Positions 27,420-35,822 of a stretch of 64,000 nucleotides of DNA are shown one piece after another. The DNA comes from Mesopusillimonas faecipullorum (GTDB taxonomy: Bacteria > Pseudomonadota > Gammaproteobacteria > Burkholderiales > Burkholderiaceae_B). The stretch lies in NCBI RefSeq assembly GCF_020539505.1, contig NZ_JACDXW010000001.1:434001-498000 (forward strand). Direction: 5' to 3'. The notes under the pieces were generated by a model. It saw only the letters and a program-made list of their open reading frames with translations. It did not search any database and was not told the origin of the DNA. The number at the start of each line of letters is the position of its first letter. Position 1 is the stretch's first letter. The position numbers and the translations under genes were made by a program.

Positions 27420-27495
27420 GGGGTGGTAGCTCAGTTGGTAGAGCACCGGACTTTTAATCCGTTGGTCCCGGGTTCGAGCCCCGGCCACCCCACCA
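27420..27495 (+). tRNA. tRNA-Lys (TTT)
   Basis: A 76-base tRNA with acceptor pair GGGGTGG/CCACCCC, D-arm GCTCAGTTGGTAGAGC, anticodon TTT in the loop CTTTTAA, T-arm GGGTTCGAGCCCC and encoded CCA. It has its own promoter and is divergent from serS. Confidence 0.96.
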
Positions 27496-27604
27496 TAAAC
27501 GCTTTTAAAGTGTACAGGCGAAACCCGCAGCTAAAGCTTGCCGGCTTTTCCAACTTGTAAATTTTTAAGCATTTACGCCTTTAGCACCGCCTAGCCATGA
27601 ATCA

Positions 27605-27632
27605 GCGCAACCCTTGCCGGTTGCGCTTTTTC
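27605..27632 (+). terminator. Rho-independent terminator downstream of tRNA-Lys
   Basis: GCGCAACC (27605-27612) pairs with GGTTGCGC (27619-27626) around a 6-base loop, followed by TTTTT. It lies about 110 bases after the tRNA. Confidence 0.8.
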
Positions 27633-27725
27633 TTTGTGTGGCGCGCAAAATCAGGTAAAATTTTTCACCCGATTTTTTGTGCTAGCGCACACTGGCTTAT
27701 TTGATGTTACCCCGCCGCTTTACCG

Positions 27726-28382
27726 TTGTATCAACGGTTGCAATCACAAGCACAGCCGGCGTCTTGTAAATTGCCTATACACGATAGCCTTTTACAAGAT
27801 CTGGAAACCCAAGGTTGGTCGATGTCAGACGACATACTGCCGGCGGCATTAGCACAAGGTTTGCGTCAAGAGGCACAGCGGCGCTGGGAAAGCGGCTTGT
27901 TTCGCACCGCTACCGTTGGGCCCACACTGGCCAAACGCCAAGACACCGACATACGCGGCGACAGCATATGCTGGCTGCAGGCACACGATGTACAAGCCGA
28001 TATTACGGCTTTTCATGATTGGGCGGTACGCACTCAAGGTTTGCTGAATCGCGAATTTTTTATTGGTCTAAGGTGGCTGGAATGCCACTTCGCCCGTTAC
28101 GGTTCAGGTGCAGGCTACACCAGGCACGTCGATCAGCACGTTGCCAGTTCTGCCCGCAAAATTTCTTTGGTACTGTATTTGAATCCCGATTGGCAGCAGG
28201 GAGACGGCGGCGAACTGTGCATTTACCACCCAGAATCGCCTGACACCGAACAAGTCCGCATTGCGCCGCGCATGGGGCGGCTGATGCTGTTTCGTAGCGA
28301 CCTCATCCCCCACGCGGTGCTGCCCTGCTCTAGCGCACGATGGTCGCTGACGGGCTGGTTCCGTTCGGACGAACCCGCTTGA
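27726..28382 (+). CDS. 2OG-Fe(II) oxygenase (prolyl 4-hydroxylase-like)
   Basis: A protein of up to 218 residues with a double-stranded beta-helix fold of 2-oxoglutarate/Fe(II) dioxygenases. The HxD motif is RHVDQH, the distal His is in IPHAVLP, and the 2-oxoglutarate-binding Arg is in RWSLTGWFRSD. Such proteins hydroxylate protein side chains or small molecules; this subgroup (SM-20/PHD2-like) is often single-copy in betaproteobacteria with unknown target. The start is unsure: TTG 27726, TTG 27771 or ATG 27822. The segment from DSLLQDLETQGWS onwards looks conserved, so a start before ATG 27822 is more likely. Confidence 0.82.
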   Translation: MYQRLQSQAQPASCKLPIHDSLLQDLETQGWSMSDDILPAALAQGLRQEAQRRWESGLFRTATVGPTLAKRQDTDIRGDSICWLQAHDVQADITAFHDWAVRTQGLLNREFFIGLRWLECHFARYGSGAGYTRHVDQHVASSARKISLVLYLNPDWQQGDGGELCIYHPESPDTEQVRIAPRMGRLMLFRSDLIPHAVLPCSSARWSLTGWFRSDEPA

Positions 28383-28447
28383 TGAGCCGATGCGCCCAGC
28401 ACCCGCTGCACTTAGTAACGCAGCAGGCGCATGGGCAAGCTAAAGCT

Positions 28448-29614
28448 TTACTGTGGATTCATTACCTTCCAAAGATCTTTCACTTGCTCGACTCGTTCGA
28501 ACTCTACGTTGGCCAAGCTGCCGTCAGGCATCTTCTGGACGCGGCGAATAGCGATATCTTGGATGATGTCGCGCTCTTCGGGATCGATAAAAATAGCACC
28601 ACGCGGGCTGTCTGCCTTCCAGTTGCGCAGGATTTCCATCGCTTTGTCGCCATCGATATTGGCGCCTAATTGACTCACGACGTCGGCAATGGCGTGCATG
28701 CCATCGTAGCCGGCCACCGTAGCAAAATTAGGAACCGCACGTTCACCATACTTTTTGCGGTAGTCGTCTACAAAGCGGCGATTCACCGCATTGTCTTGAA
28801 GCGGCGAGTAATGGAAAGCGGTGACCGTGCCCTCGGCCACATTGCCAATGGCGGGCAGGTCGGCCTCGTTGGTTTCGCCGGTGGCCAACAACTTGATGCC
28901 GGCTTCGCCCAGGCCCATTTGAAAGAAAGTTTTGATGAAGGACACACCCGCCGCGCCATAGGGAGTGAACATGAATACCGCATCAGGCTTGGTGTCTTTG
29001 ATCTTCTGCAGATAGGGCGCGAAGTCTGTGGTGGCAATAGGCATTTGTGTTTCGCCTACGATCTTGCCCCCGCCTTTTGTGAAAGTAGTCTTGAATGCCT
29101 CGCGCGAATCATTTCCCGGCGCGTAGTCGGTGACTGCGGTGTAAACCGTGGAAATGCCGTTCTTGGCTGCCCACTCACCCAAGGTTGCCGCTCCTTGAAA
29201 CTGCGTGAACGAAACCCGCGCAAAGTAAGGGGATTTACGCGGTATGACGCCCGTGGCTGCATTCAGAATGACAGTAGGCGTTTTAGACTTGTTGATCAAG
29301 GGGGCCAGCGCCAAGGCGTCCGGGGTTTTTTCCAACCCCGCCAAGAACTGCACTTCGTCTTGCAAAATAAGCTCTTGCGCCACCTGCTTGACCCTCGCCG
29401 CGCCGCCCTCTTCGTCTCTGTCTATGATTTGCACAGTGACATCCCCCACCTTGCCACCAATCTGATCAAGATAAAGATGCATGCCACGGCGAAACTGTTC
29501 GCCGTATTCCGCAGACGGGCCGCTAAATGGCGCGATCAGCCCCACCTTGACCGTATCCGCAGACGCCACACCCATGGCAAGATTCAAGCTTAAAGCCAAT
29601 AATAATTTTTTCAT
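28448..29614 (-). CDS. LivK-type ABC transporter substrate-binding protein
   Basis: A 388-residue periplasmic protein with signal peptide MKKLLLALSLNLAMGVASA and mature start DTVKVGLIAPFSGPSAEYG. The Peripla_BP_6 pattern continues with NAATGVIPRKSPYFARVSF and VAGYDGMHAIADVV. ATG 29614 has GGTGGAG just upstream. Last gene of a seven-gene operon with a complete Liv-type importer; ligand probably an amino acid-like or aromatic carboxylate handled by the two enzymes at the operon head. Confidence 0.9.
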   Translation of the reverse strand: MKKLLLALSLNLAMGVASADTVKVGLIAPFSGPSAEYGEQFRRGMHLYLDQIGGKVGDVTVQIIDRDEEGGAARVKQVAQELILQDEVQFLAGLEKTPDALALAPLINKSKTPTVILNAATGVIPRKSPYFARVSFTQFQGAATLGEWAAKNGISTVYTAVTDYAPGNDSREAFKTTFTKGGGKIVGETQMPIATTDFAPYLQKIKDTKPDAVFMFTPYGAAGVSFIKTFFQMGLGEAGIKLLATGETNEADLPAIGNVAEGTVTAFHYSPLQDNAVNRRFVDDYRKKYGERAVPNFATVAGYDGMHAIADVVSQLGANIDGDKAMEILRNWKADSPRGAIFIDPEERDIIQDIAIRRVQKMPDGSLANVEFERVEQVKDLWKVMNPQ

Positions 29615-29672
29615 TGTCTCCACCTTTTTAAAAGAATACGTGCACGCCACGAAAGTCGGCGCGCTGCCTACC

Positions 29673-30377
29673 TCAACTATGTACGCCTATCAGGCGATCC
29701 AACGTGGCGCGATCTTCCCGTAAAGCCTCGCTAGGGCCGTCATATACGATGCGCCCGCGCACCAGCACCACTGCACGCGGTGCAAACGCCAGCGCCGCCA
29801 TCACCTGCTGCTCAACCAGAATCATGGTTAAACCTTGTGCTTCGCGTATACGCGCCAAGGCCTGCATGACGATGTCTACGATGACAGGGGCCAAGCCTTC
29901 CAGAGGTTCGTCCAGCAGCAGCAATTCAGGCCCCCCCATCATGGCCCGGGCAATGGCCAGCATTTGCTGCTCCCCCCCTGACAACTGGTTGCCTTTGTTG
30001 CCGCGTCGTTGCGCCAAACGCGGAAACCATTCGTAAACCTGTTCCAGCGTGAATCCGTCCGCACGGCGAGCAACCGTCAGATTCTCTTCGACGGTAAGGG
30101 AGGGAAAGATCTCTCGCTCTTGTGGTACCAGGCCCAAGCGTGCCCGCGACCGACGCCAAGGCGCCCAATGGGTGACGTCTTGAGAACCCAAGGTAATCGT
30201 GCCTGCACGACAAGGCACATGCCCCATCAAGGTCGAGAGCAAGGTGGTCTTACCCATGCCATTGCGCCCGATGAGGGCTACACACTCACCTTTTGCTATC
30301 TGCAGCGACACGTCATCCAATATGACGGTCTCTCCGTAGCCTGATGTGACGTGCTGCAAATTCAGAAACTCAGTCAT
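29673..30377 (-). CDS. livF: Liv-type ABC transporter ATP-binding protein (LivF)
   Basis: A 234-residue ATPase with Walker A GRNGMGKTT, signature LSGGEQQMLAIARAMM, Walker B LLLLDEPLEGLAP and H-loop LVEQQV, the LivF-type pattern (EPLEGLAP). Start ATG 30377 overlaps livG by 8 bases; the open frame upstream of it is within livG. It energises the LivHM permease. Confidence 0.92.
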   Translation of the reverse strand: MTEFLNLQHVTSGYGETVILDDVSLQIAKGECVALIGRNGMGKTTLLSTLMGHVPCRAGTITLGSQDVTHWAPWRRSRARLGLVPQEREIFPSLTVEENLTVARRADGFTLEQVYEWFPRLAQRRGNKGNQLSGGEQQMLAIARAMMGGPELLLLDEPLEGLAPVIVDIVMQALARIREAQGLTMILVEQQVMAALAFAPRAVVLVRGRIVYDGPSEALREDRATLDRLIGVHS

Positions 30378-31134
30378 GGGCCACCCTGCTCCCTTCACCA
30401 AAATAGATTGCGCGCACCATCTCGTTATCCGATATGTCTTTAGGCGTGCCTTCTGCCACAACACGGCCCTGGTCAAGCACGGTAATGTGCCGCGCAAAGC
30501 GAAACACCAAATCCATGTCATGCTCGATGATCATGATGGAGATGTCACTATCGAGTTTGCCCAAGGCATCCAGAATGATGCCGCTCTCACTGCTGGGAAC
30601 CCCTGCGGCGGGTTCATCCAGCAGCAGCACGGTTGGCTCCAGACTTAGCGCTATCGCTATCTCTATCAGGCGCTGTTGCCCATAGCTCAACTCAGCCACT
30701 TGGCGCTCTGCACAATCGCCTATACCCAACTGCACCAGCGTGGCGTAAGACCTTTCGAGCACATCGGCGTAACGCCCCAGCGGTTTGAGCATCCCCAAGG
30801 CCAAGCCCTTGCGTTCGCACACCGCCAAGGCCACGCTCTCTAGAGCAGACATAGTGGTGAACAGGGCATTGATCTGAAACGTGCGCACCAGCCCCAACTT
30901 GACGCGTTGATACTCGGGTAGTCGAGTGATGTCTTGGCCATGCAGCAAGACCTGGCCTGCGGTGGGTGCCAAGCGCCCACTTACCAGGTTGACGAATGTG
31001 GTTTTACCCGCCCCGTTTGGCCCTATCAGCGCATGACGCGCCCCCCGCTCAAGGCGAAAGTTGACGTTCTCGGTCACTGCCAAGGCACCAAAGCGCTTGC
31101 ACAGCCCCCGTGTTTCCAAAGCCAAGCCGCTCAT
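30370..31134 (-). CDS. livG: Liv-type ABC transporter ATP-binding protein (LivG)
   Basis: A 254-residue ATPase: Walker A GPNGAGKTT, signature LSYGQQRLIEIAIAL, Walker B VLLLDEPAAGVPSSE and H-loop IIEHDMDLVF, all LivG-like. It starts within the livM stop (ATGA overlap) and overlaps livF at its end. Confidence 0.92.
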   Translation of the reverse strand: MSGLALETRGLCKRFGALAVTENVNFRLERGARHALIGPNGAGKTTFVNLVSGRLAPTAGQVLLHGQDITRLPEYQRVKLGLVRTFQINALFTTMSALESVALAVCERKGLALGMLKPLGRYADVLERSYATLVQLGIGDCAERQVAELSYGQQRLIEIAIALSLEPTVLLLDEPAAGVPSSESGIILDALGKLDSDISIMIIEHDMDLVFRFARHITVLDQGRVVAEGTPKDISDNEMVRAIYFGEGSRVAHD

Positions 31135-32168
31135 GCGCCGTGCTCCTTCGTATTGGCCGGAGTCTGGCGTCGCACTGATCGATCGAAGCAGGCCGAATAC
31201 AGCCTATCGCACCAACCTAGAATGCCGCCCTTACCGTATAAAACGACCACAATCAAAAGTACGCCCAGCCATAGGTACCAATAGGCTGGCTCAGCACGCG
31301 CCAGGTAGTCGTGCAGCACCATGTAGAAAGCTGCGCCAACGAAAGCCCCGTAAAGTCGCCCGACCCCGCCGAAGATCAGCATGGTCAACACCCCCGCCGA
31401 GAGTTCCAGCGACAAGACAGTCGGGCCGACAAACTCGTTGGTCTGGGCATTCAGGGCGCCTGCAATCCCAGCGATCGCTCCGGCGATGGCATAGACGATG
31501 ATCAAACGTCGGCGCACCGGCGTGCCGACCGCACTCATGCGCAGGCTGTTCAGCTGTATTCCCACCAGCATCCGACCGAACGGGGCATGCACCAAGGTAC
31601 GTACGAAAACGAAAACCACAGCCAACACCACGGCTGAATAGCAATAAGCCACTCGAGACCGCATGTCGAACTCAAGAAAACCCAACAACGGCCCCACCAC
31701 CATGCCTTGCAGACCGTCGGCTCCGCCGGTGATAGAAACCGCCCGGTTGGCGGCCTCGGCACACATCAGCAAAATGCCTAAAGTAAGCATCAGAAGCGGC
31801 AGGCCATGCGTACGCAAAATCACACTACCCGTGATCAGGCCGAAAAACGCACATGCCAATGCCGAGATCAGCAAGCCCAGCAGAGGATCCGCCACACCGT
31901 GGACGGTCAGAATGCCGGCAACATAGGCACCCAAACCAAAGAAGGCGGCATGCCCCAAGCTGGTAATGCCGGCATAGCCCAACAGCAGATCAAGCGACAA
32001 GGCAAACAGAATCATGATCAGCACCTGTGTACCCAAGGCCAGACTGGTGGGGAACAACAGGTAAACCGCCACAATCGCCACCCAAGGCAGCGCTTCTATC
32101 AGCCGGAAACGATGGCGTCGGACCAGCGAGCCGAACTGCGAAACGTTCGTTGCAAGTTCCATATTCAT
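31131..32168 (-). CDS. livM: Liv-type ABC transporter permease (LivM)
   Basis: A 345-residue polytopic permease; after a short N-terminus helices begin at EALPWVAIVAVYLLFPTSLAL, followed by LLLGYAGITSLGHAAFFGLGAYVAGIL, the family signature. The ATG at 32168 overlaps the livH stop by 4 bases, which settles the start; the 32 codons open upstream belong to livH. The tail is hydrophilic and basic. Confidence 0.92.
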   Translation of the reverse strand: MNMELATNVSQFGSLVRRHRFRLIEALPWVAIVAVYLLFPTSLALGTQVLIMILFALSLDLLLGYAGITSLGHAAFFGLGAYVAGILTVHGVADPLLGLLISALACAFFGLITGSVILRTHGLPLLMLTLGILLMCAEAANRAVSITGGADGLQGMVVGPLLGFLEFDMRSRVAYCYSAVVLAVVFVFVRTLVHAPFGRMLVGIQLNSLRMSAVGTPVRRRLIIVYAIAGAIAGIAGALNAQTNEFVGPTVLSLELSAGVLTMLIFGGVGRLYGAFVGAAFYMVLHDYLARAEPAYWYLWLGVLLIVVVLYGKGGILGWCDRLYSACFDRSVRRQTPANTKEHGA

Positions 32169-33025
32169 ATCCGCGAAAAAATACCGTTCGGACGCCACAG
32201 CAGCAATGCAACCATCGCGGCGAAGATGAAGAACGCCCCAAGCTCGGGGAACCAGTATTTGCAAGCCGTATCGGCAATACCTAGTAGCAAGGCAGCGACA
32301 AAGGGCCCGTACAAGGTGCCCAAGCCACCCACGGCAACCACAATCAGCACGTAATTGAGCTGATCAAAAGCGTAGGAAGGCCGTATGGGCAAAACTTCGG
32401 CTCCCAGGGCTCCGCCAAGTGCCGCCAGTGCGCTACCCAAGCAGAAGGTCAGCGTGAACAGCACCTCGGTGCGTATGCCCAGTGTTTCCGCCATGCGTCG
32501 ATTGTCGACCGCAGCTCGCAGACGCGCGCCCAACGAGGTTTTCTCTAGAAGCAGGCACATGGATGCAAACAACAAAGCACCCGCCACCACCAACATGGTG
32601 CGGTAACTGGACACCGTAAATTCGCCCAGTGCCAAGGTGTCGCGCAAGCCAGCCGGCACCGTCACGTTCTGAGGGGAAGGCCCGAAAAGGTAGCGGGCAC
32701 ACGCGGCTGCCACAAAGATCACGCCTATGCTGAACAGCACCTGCTCGAGCTCGCTGGCGCCATACAACTTGCGGTACAGCAAACGTTCAAGTATTAAGCT
32801 GCCCAGCGTAACCACGAGCACGGAGAGCACTATGGCCACCCAGAAGGGCAGTCCTAGCTGTTCGCCGAACCACACCAAGCCATAGCCGCCGGCCATAGCA
32901 AAGGAGCCATGCGCAAGATTGACGAATCGCATCATGCCCATGGTCAGTGACATACCAATGGCAATGACATACAGAATCATCGCCGAGGCCAAGCCATTGA
33001 ATAAAACGCCTAGAACGACGCTCAT
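32165..33025 (-). CDS. livH: Liv-type ABC transporter permease (LivH)
   Basis: A 286-residue permease with the LivH pattern: GLASAMILYVIAIGMSLTMGMMRFVNLAHGSFAMAGGYG at the N-terminus and GLGTLYGPFVAALLLGIADT near the C-terminus. Its start overlaps the stop of the amidohydrolase gene by 4 bases, so enzyme and transporter are translated as one unit. Confidence 0.92.
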   Translation of the reverse strand: MSVVLGVLFNGLASAMILYVIAIGMSLTMGMMRFVNLAHGSFAMAGGYGLVWFGEQLGLPFWVAIVLSVLVVTLGSLILERLLYRKLYGASELEQVLFSIGVIFVAAACARYLFGPSPQNVTVPAGLRDTLALGEFTVSSYRTMLVVAGALLFASMCLLLEKTSLGARLRAAVDNRRMAETLGIRTEVLFTLTFCLGSALAALGGALGAEVLPIRPSYAFDQLNYVLIVVAVGGLGTLYGPFVAALLLGIADTACKYWFPELGAFFIFAAMVALLLWRPNGIFSRI

Positions 33026-33645
33026 GTGTCCTCCGACTGCCGCAAATGCCGCATCAATGACTCGGAGGTGGTAACCACGCCTATGTTGTTGCGTACCGTT
33101 GCCAGGGTTCCACGGTGACCCTCCTGACTGTTGCTGCCTACGCAGTCTTCTACCAGGACGATGCGGTAATCAAGGAAAAAACCCTGCCTAAGCGTGGAGT
33201 CGACACACACATTGGTGGCAACGCCCGTGAAAACAAGATTCTGGATACCTCTGGCTCTGAGGTAGGTATCCAGTGTGGTGCCATGAAAGCCGCTGAAGTG
33301 ATGCTTATGTATAACCATTTCGTCGCCTTGCGGCTCGACCTGAAAGGCTTGAGCGCCCCAGCTACCTTCCAGGCAGCACCCTTCTGTTTCTCGCTTGGCA
33401 ATGTGCGCCGCAGTCAGGTACTTGAAGTCGTAGATGGAATGTATCCACACGACAGTCATGCCCACCTCGCGCGCCGTGCTCAGCAAACGCTCGATGTTGT
33501 CCGCGACAGCCTGTGCAAAGCCGACTTTGTAATTGCGCTCGCGTTGCATATAGCCACCTTGAGCGCAGAAGTCGTTCTGCATATCGATGACCAGCAAGGC
33601 ACTACGCGCCGCCGGTAGGGACGGCAGAGAATGTACGGCACTCAT
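33022..33645 (-). CDS. Isochorismatase-family amidohydrolase, RutB-like
   Basis: A 207-residue cysteine hydrolase. The Asp-Lys-Cys triad is visible as Asp21 (VIDMQNDFC), Lys114 (VIHKHHFSGF) and Cys147 (GVATNVCVDSTL). HKHHFSGFHGTTLDTYLRARGI and the TLRQGFFLDY stretch resemble RutB, the (Z)-ureidoacrylate amidohydrolase of uracil breakdown, more than PhzD or EntB. It probably cleaves a carbamoyl or amide group of an intermediate. It is locked between the cupin dioxygenase gene and livH by 4-base overlaps on each side, so it must serve the imported compound. Confidence 0.87.
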   Translation of the reverse strand: MSAVHSLPSLPAARSALLVIDMQNDFCAQGGYMQRERNYKVGFAQAVADNIERLLSTAREVGMTVVWIHSIYDFKYLTAAHIAKRETEGCCLEGSWGAQAFQVEPQGDEMVIHKHHFSGFHGTTLDTYLRARGIQNLVFTGVATNVCVDSTLRQGFFLDYRIVLVEDCVGSNSQEGHRGTLATVRNNIGVVTTSESLMRHLRQSEDT

Positions 33646-34205
33646 ATGACGTTAAGCGCCCATTCCTGAGGTACGGGCATGACAGTCCCGCACTGCTTGC
33701 AGGTACGCGCCTGCTCTGACCCATAAAAATTGCCGTAAGCACGCGAGACCGGATCAGCCTTGTAATCGTCCACGGTGTATTGCTCTTCGTGAAGAAAATG
33801 ATCGCAAGCGGGACAGAACCAGTGGAAGCGATCGATCTCACCCGGCACGCGTACGCGCTCTATCACCAACTGATAAGAGTCGGCACCAAAGCGGGGCGAG
33901 TGCGGCACCAATGGAGGCTGGTACAGGCAAGAGCCTTGGGGCACGAAGGCCACTTTTTCTTTGCCTTCGGGCGTGCGGTAATGAAGATTGAGATCGCCTT
34001 TAAGCGAATACTGAATTTCATAGCTGGGGTTCAGGTGAAACTCGCTGCGGTATTCTCGACCGCGCGCGATAAACGCCAGCGAATGCTCGTTCAACCAAAG
34101 TTGAAACGTTCTTTTGCCTGTTTCCTGCAAATGCTGCATGATGCGTTCTAGATCGATATTAGGCATCAGCACATTCGGCGCTACCACATCGTGTGAAATG
34201 AGCAT
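33642..34205 (-). CDS. 3-hydroxyanthranilate 3,4-dioxygenase-like cupin
   Basis: A 187-residue cupin matching bacterial HAAO/NbaC in full length. Iron ligands align as His57, Glu63 (HLNPSYE) and His102 (VPHSP). The C-terminal rubredoxin-like metal site is intact: CPAC (131-134) and CKQC (169-172). These enzymes open the ring of 3-hydroxyanthranilate between C3 and C4, giving 2-amino-3-carboxymuconate semialdehyde. AGGAG precedes ATG 34205. It heads an operon with an amidohydrolase and a Liv importer; no decarboxylase or dehydrogenase of the known 2-nitrobenzoate or tryptophan route is beside it, so the natural substrate may differ. Confidence 0.85.
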   Translation of the reverse strand: MLISHDVVAPNVLMPNIDLERIMQHLQETGKRTFQLWLNEHSLAFIARGREYRSEFHLNPSYEIQYSLKGDLNLHYRTPEGKEKVAFVPQGSCLYQPPLVPHSPRFGADSYQLVIERVRVPGEIDRFHWFCPACDHFLHEEQYTVDDYKADPVSRAYGNFYGSEQARTCKQCGTVMPVPQEWALNVI

Positions 34206-34328
34206 GACTCGTCTCCTGATAATCAACGGCATCCAAGCGATGCCGACTCTTTCGGAAATTGTGTCATCAGCTTGCATAGCGTGGTGACCGAATAAGCTTC
34301 TACCGCCACCGAAAAGCCTTATGCTCAA

Positions 34329-35573
34329 ATGAACGACCTTGTGGGCCCTCCCACCCTTCCTCCTACACGCTATCTGCGCGTGTTCCACAGCGTGGCTCAA
34401 TTGGGCAGCATGTCCAAAGCCTCCACCGAACTGCGCCGTGCGCAGTCTGCCGTGCAGCGCGCCATTCAGCAGTTGGAGGAGTCCCTAGAGACGCGTCTGT
34501 TCGAGCGCACCAGTCGCGGCATACTTTTGACGGACAACGGCAAAGTACTGCAGGGGCGCGTCCAGCACGCACTGGACGAAATGGAAACCGCACGCCAGGC
34601 TTTGTATGAGCAAGGCGGCATCGCCCCCCGCCACAACGCCCCCATCTTTTCTCTGGCCCTGAACGAGCGGCGCCTCGCCATCTTGGTGGCCTTCTCGCGC
34701 TATCGCCACATGAGCGCGGTCGCCCAACAACTGGACATCACCCAGCCCGCTGTCAGTCTGGCCTTGCGTGATCTGGAAGACAGCTGCAATCTGAAACTGT
34801 TCGACCGCTCCGTTTCACCCATAGCTCTTACCGCAGCAGGCGAGTTGCTGTTGGCTCACATTAAACGCGCCTTGTATCAGCTACGGTTGGCACGCGCCGA
34901 AATCGCAGCGCGCGATGGTGTTCTGAAAGGCGACATCACCATAGGGGCACTCCCCTTTGGCAGGCCTTACATCTTGCCCACCGCTATTGCTACGCTGCAC
35001 ACCGATCACCCCGCACTGCGCTTTACCACCGTAGAAGGGCCTTTCGAAACCCTTACACACGCGCTGTGGTGCGGCGACATTGATTTCATCATGGGTGCTT
35101 TGCCTACCGGCGAGCATTACGGCGATCTCGTACAAGAAGATCTCTTTCACGACAAACTGGTCGTCATAGCGCGCAGCGGTCACCCCTTGCAACAAGCCTC
35201 TGGCGCCATCCATAACCTTGCCAACGCAGATTGGGTACTACCCCCGCGCCGCACCCCTACACGTGATGTTCTGATGTCGTCTTTGGCCGCTATGCAAGCT
35301 CCGCCCTTGAACGTAACGGTCGAATCCAGCGACTTATCTTTGATACGTGGCCTGCTCTTAGGCAGCGACATGATCACCGCCGCCTCACGGCATTTGTTTC
35401 AGCATGAATTGCGCAACGGCATGCTTAGCTTGCTGCCCATGGATTTACCAGACACCCAGCGCACCATAGGCGTCCTGAGGCGCCCTCAAGAACACGCTTC
35501 GCCGGGTGCTACACGCCTGATTCAAGTCATACGCGCTTTAGGCGACTCCTTGAAAAACAAAGGCCTGCCTTAA
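34329..35573 (+). CDS. LysR-family regulator with two helix-turn-helix domains
   Basis: A 414-residue protein, about 110 longer than a usual LysR regulator. Residues 12-72 form one LysR-type winged helix (GSMSKASTELRRAQSAVQRAIQQLE, TRLFERTSRGILLT), and residues 113-172 form a second (RHMSAVAQQLDITQPAVSLALRDLE, KLFDRSVSPIALT). The substrate-binding domain follows from about 200. It is divergent from the dioxygenase/Liv operon over a 123-base gap that contains GGCATC/GATGCC (34228-34244), a possible site. It is the probable regulator of that operon. Confidence 0.9.
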   Translation: MNDLVGPPTLPPTRYLRVFHSVAQLGSMSKASTELRRAQSAVQRAIQQLEESLETRLFERTSRGILLTDNGKVLQGRVQHALDEMETARQALYEQGGIAPRHNAPIFSLALNERRLAILVAFSRYRHMSAVAQQLDITQPAVSLALRDLEDSCNLKLFDRSVSPIALTAAGELLLAHIKRALYQLRLARAEIAARDGVLKGDITIGALPFGRPYILPTAIATLHTDHPALRFTTVEGPFETLTHALWCGDIDFIMGALPTGEHYGDLVQEDLFHDKLVVIARSGHPLQQASGAIHNLANADWVLPPRRTPTRDVLMSSLAAMQAPPLNVTVESSDLSLIRGLLLGSDMITAASRHLFQHELRNGMLSLLPMDLPDTQRTIGVLRRPQEHASPGATRLIQVIRALGDSLKNKGLP

Positions 35574-35577
35574 TGTG

Positions 35578-35625
35578 TTTTGTATCCTATATACTATAAG
35601 ATAGCGCATTTTGTATCTTATATAC
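35578..35625. repeat. Pair of 17-bp direct repeats in the LysR/TRAP gap
   Basis: TTTTGTATCCTATATAC (35578-35594) and TTTTGTATCTTATATAC (35609-35625) differ at one base and start 31 bases apart, close to three helical turns. They could be a regulator site or duplicated promoter. No annotated gene starts right next to them. Confidence 0.7.
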
Positions 35626-35807
35626 GCTAAAAATCGGTGCATTCCCTAGGTGTCAAATGCTGTTGAGTCAGGCACAATGCTATTCATGTTGGTGAGGAGA
35701 CAAAAGCCCAGAAAATGGGCAATGGCCACAGAGGGCCTATATAAATAGCAGTGCAATAATCACAACAAAAAAACAAACGCCGGTGCATGCACCGGCGTTT
35801 GTTTTTT
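35626..35807 (+). ncRNA. Possible small RNA locus ending in a strong terminator
   Basis: The roughly 180 bases after the direct repeats have no recognisable protein beyond a 23-codon frame (35678-35749). They contain two short hairpins, GCCCA/TGGGC and GGCC/GGCC (about 35708-35741), and end in a perfect 20+20 palindrome with a T run. Repeats with TATA-rich -10-like sequence, folded body and terminator together suggest a small transcript on the plus strand. This is inference only; a decayed gene is equally possible. Confidence 0.25.
35768..35807. terminator. Bidirectional palindromic terminator downstream of the TRAP genes
   Basis: A perfect 20+20 inverted repeat centred on GCATGC, with an A run on the left and a T run on the right. 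It can end transcription of the TRAP operon (minus) and of anything read from the left (plus). Confidence 0.85.
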
Positions 35808-35822
35808 GTACCTAAGGCAGGC

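Noticed and set aside
34228-34244. GGCATC-N5-GATGCC in the gap between the double-HTH regulator and the dioxygenase operon
   Set aside because: Only 6-bp arms and no clear T-N11-A pattern; mentioned with the regulator but not called as an operator.
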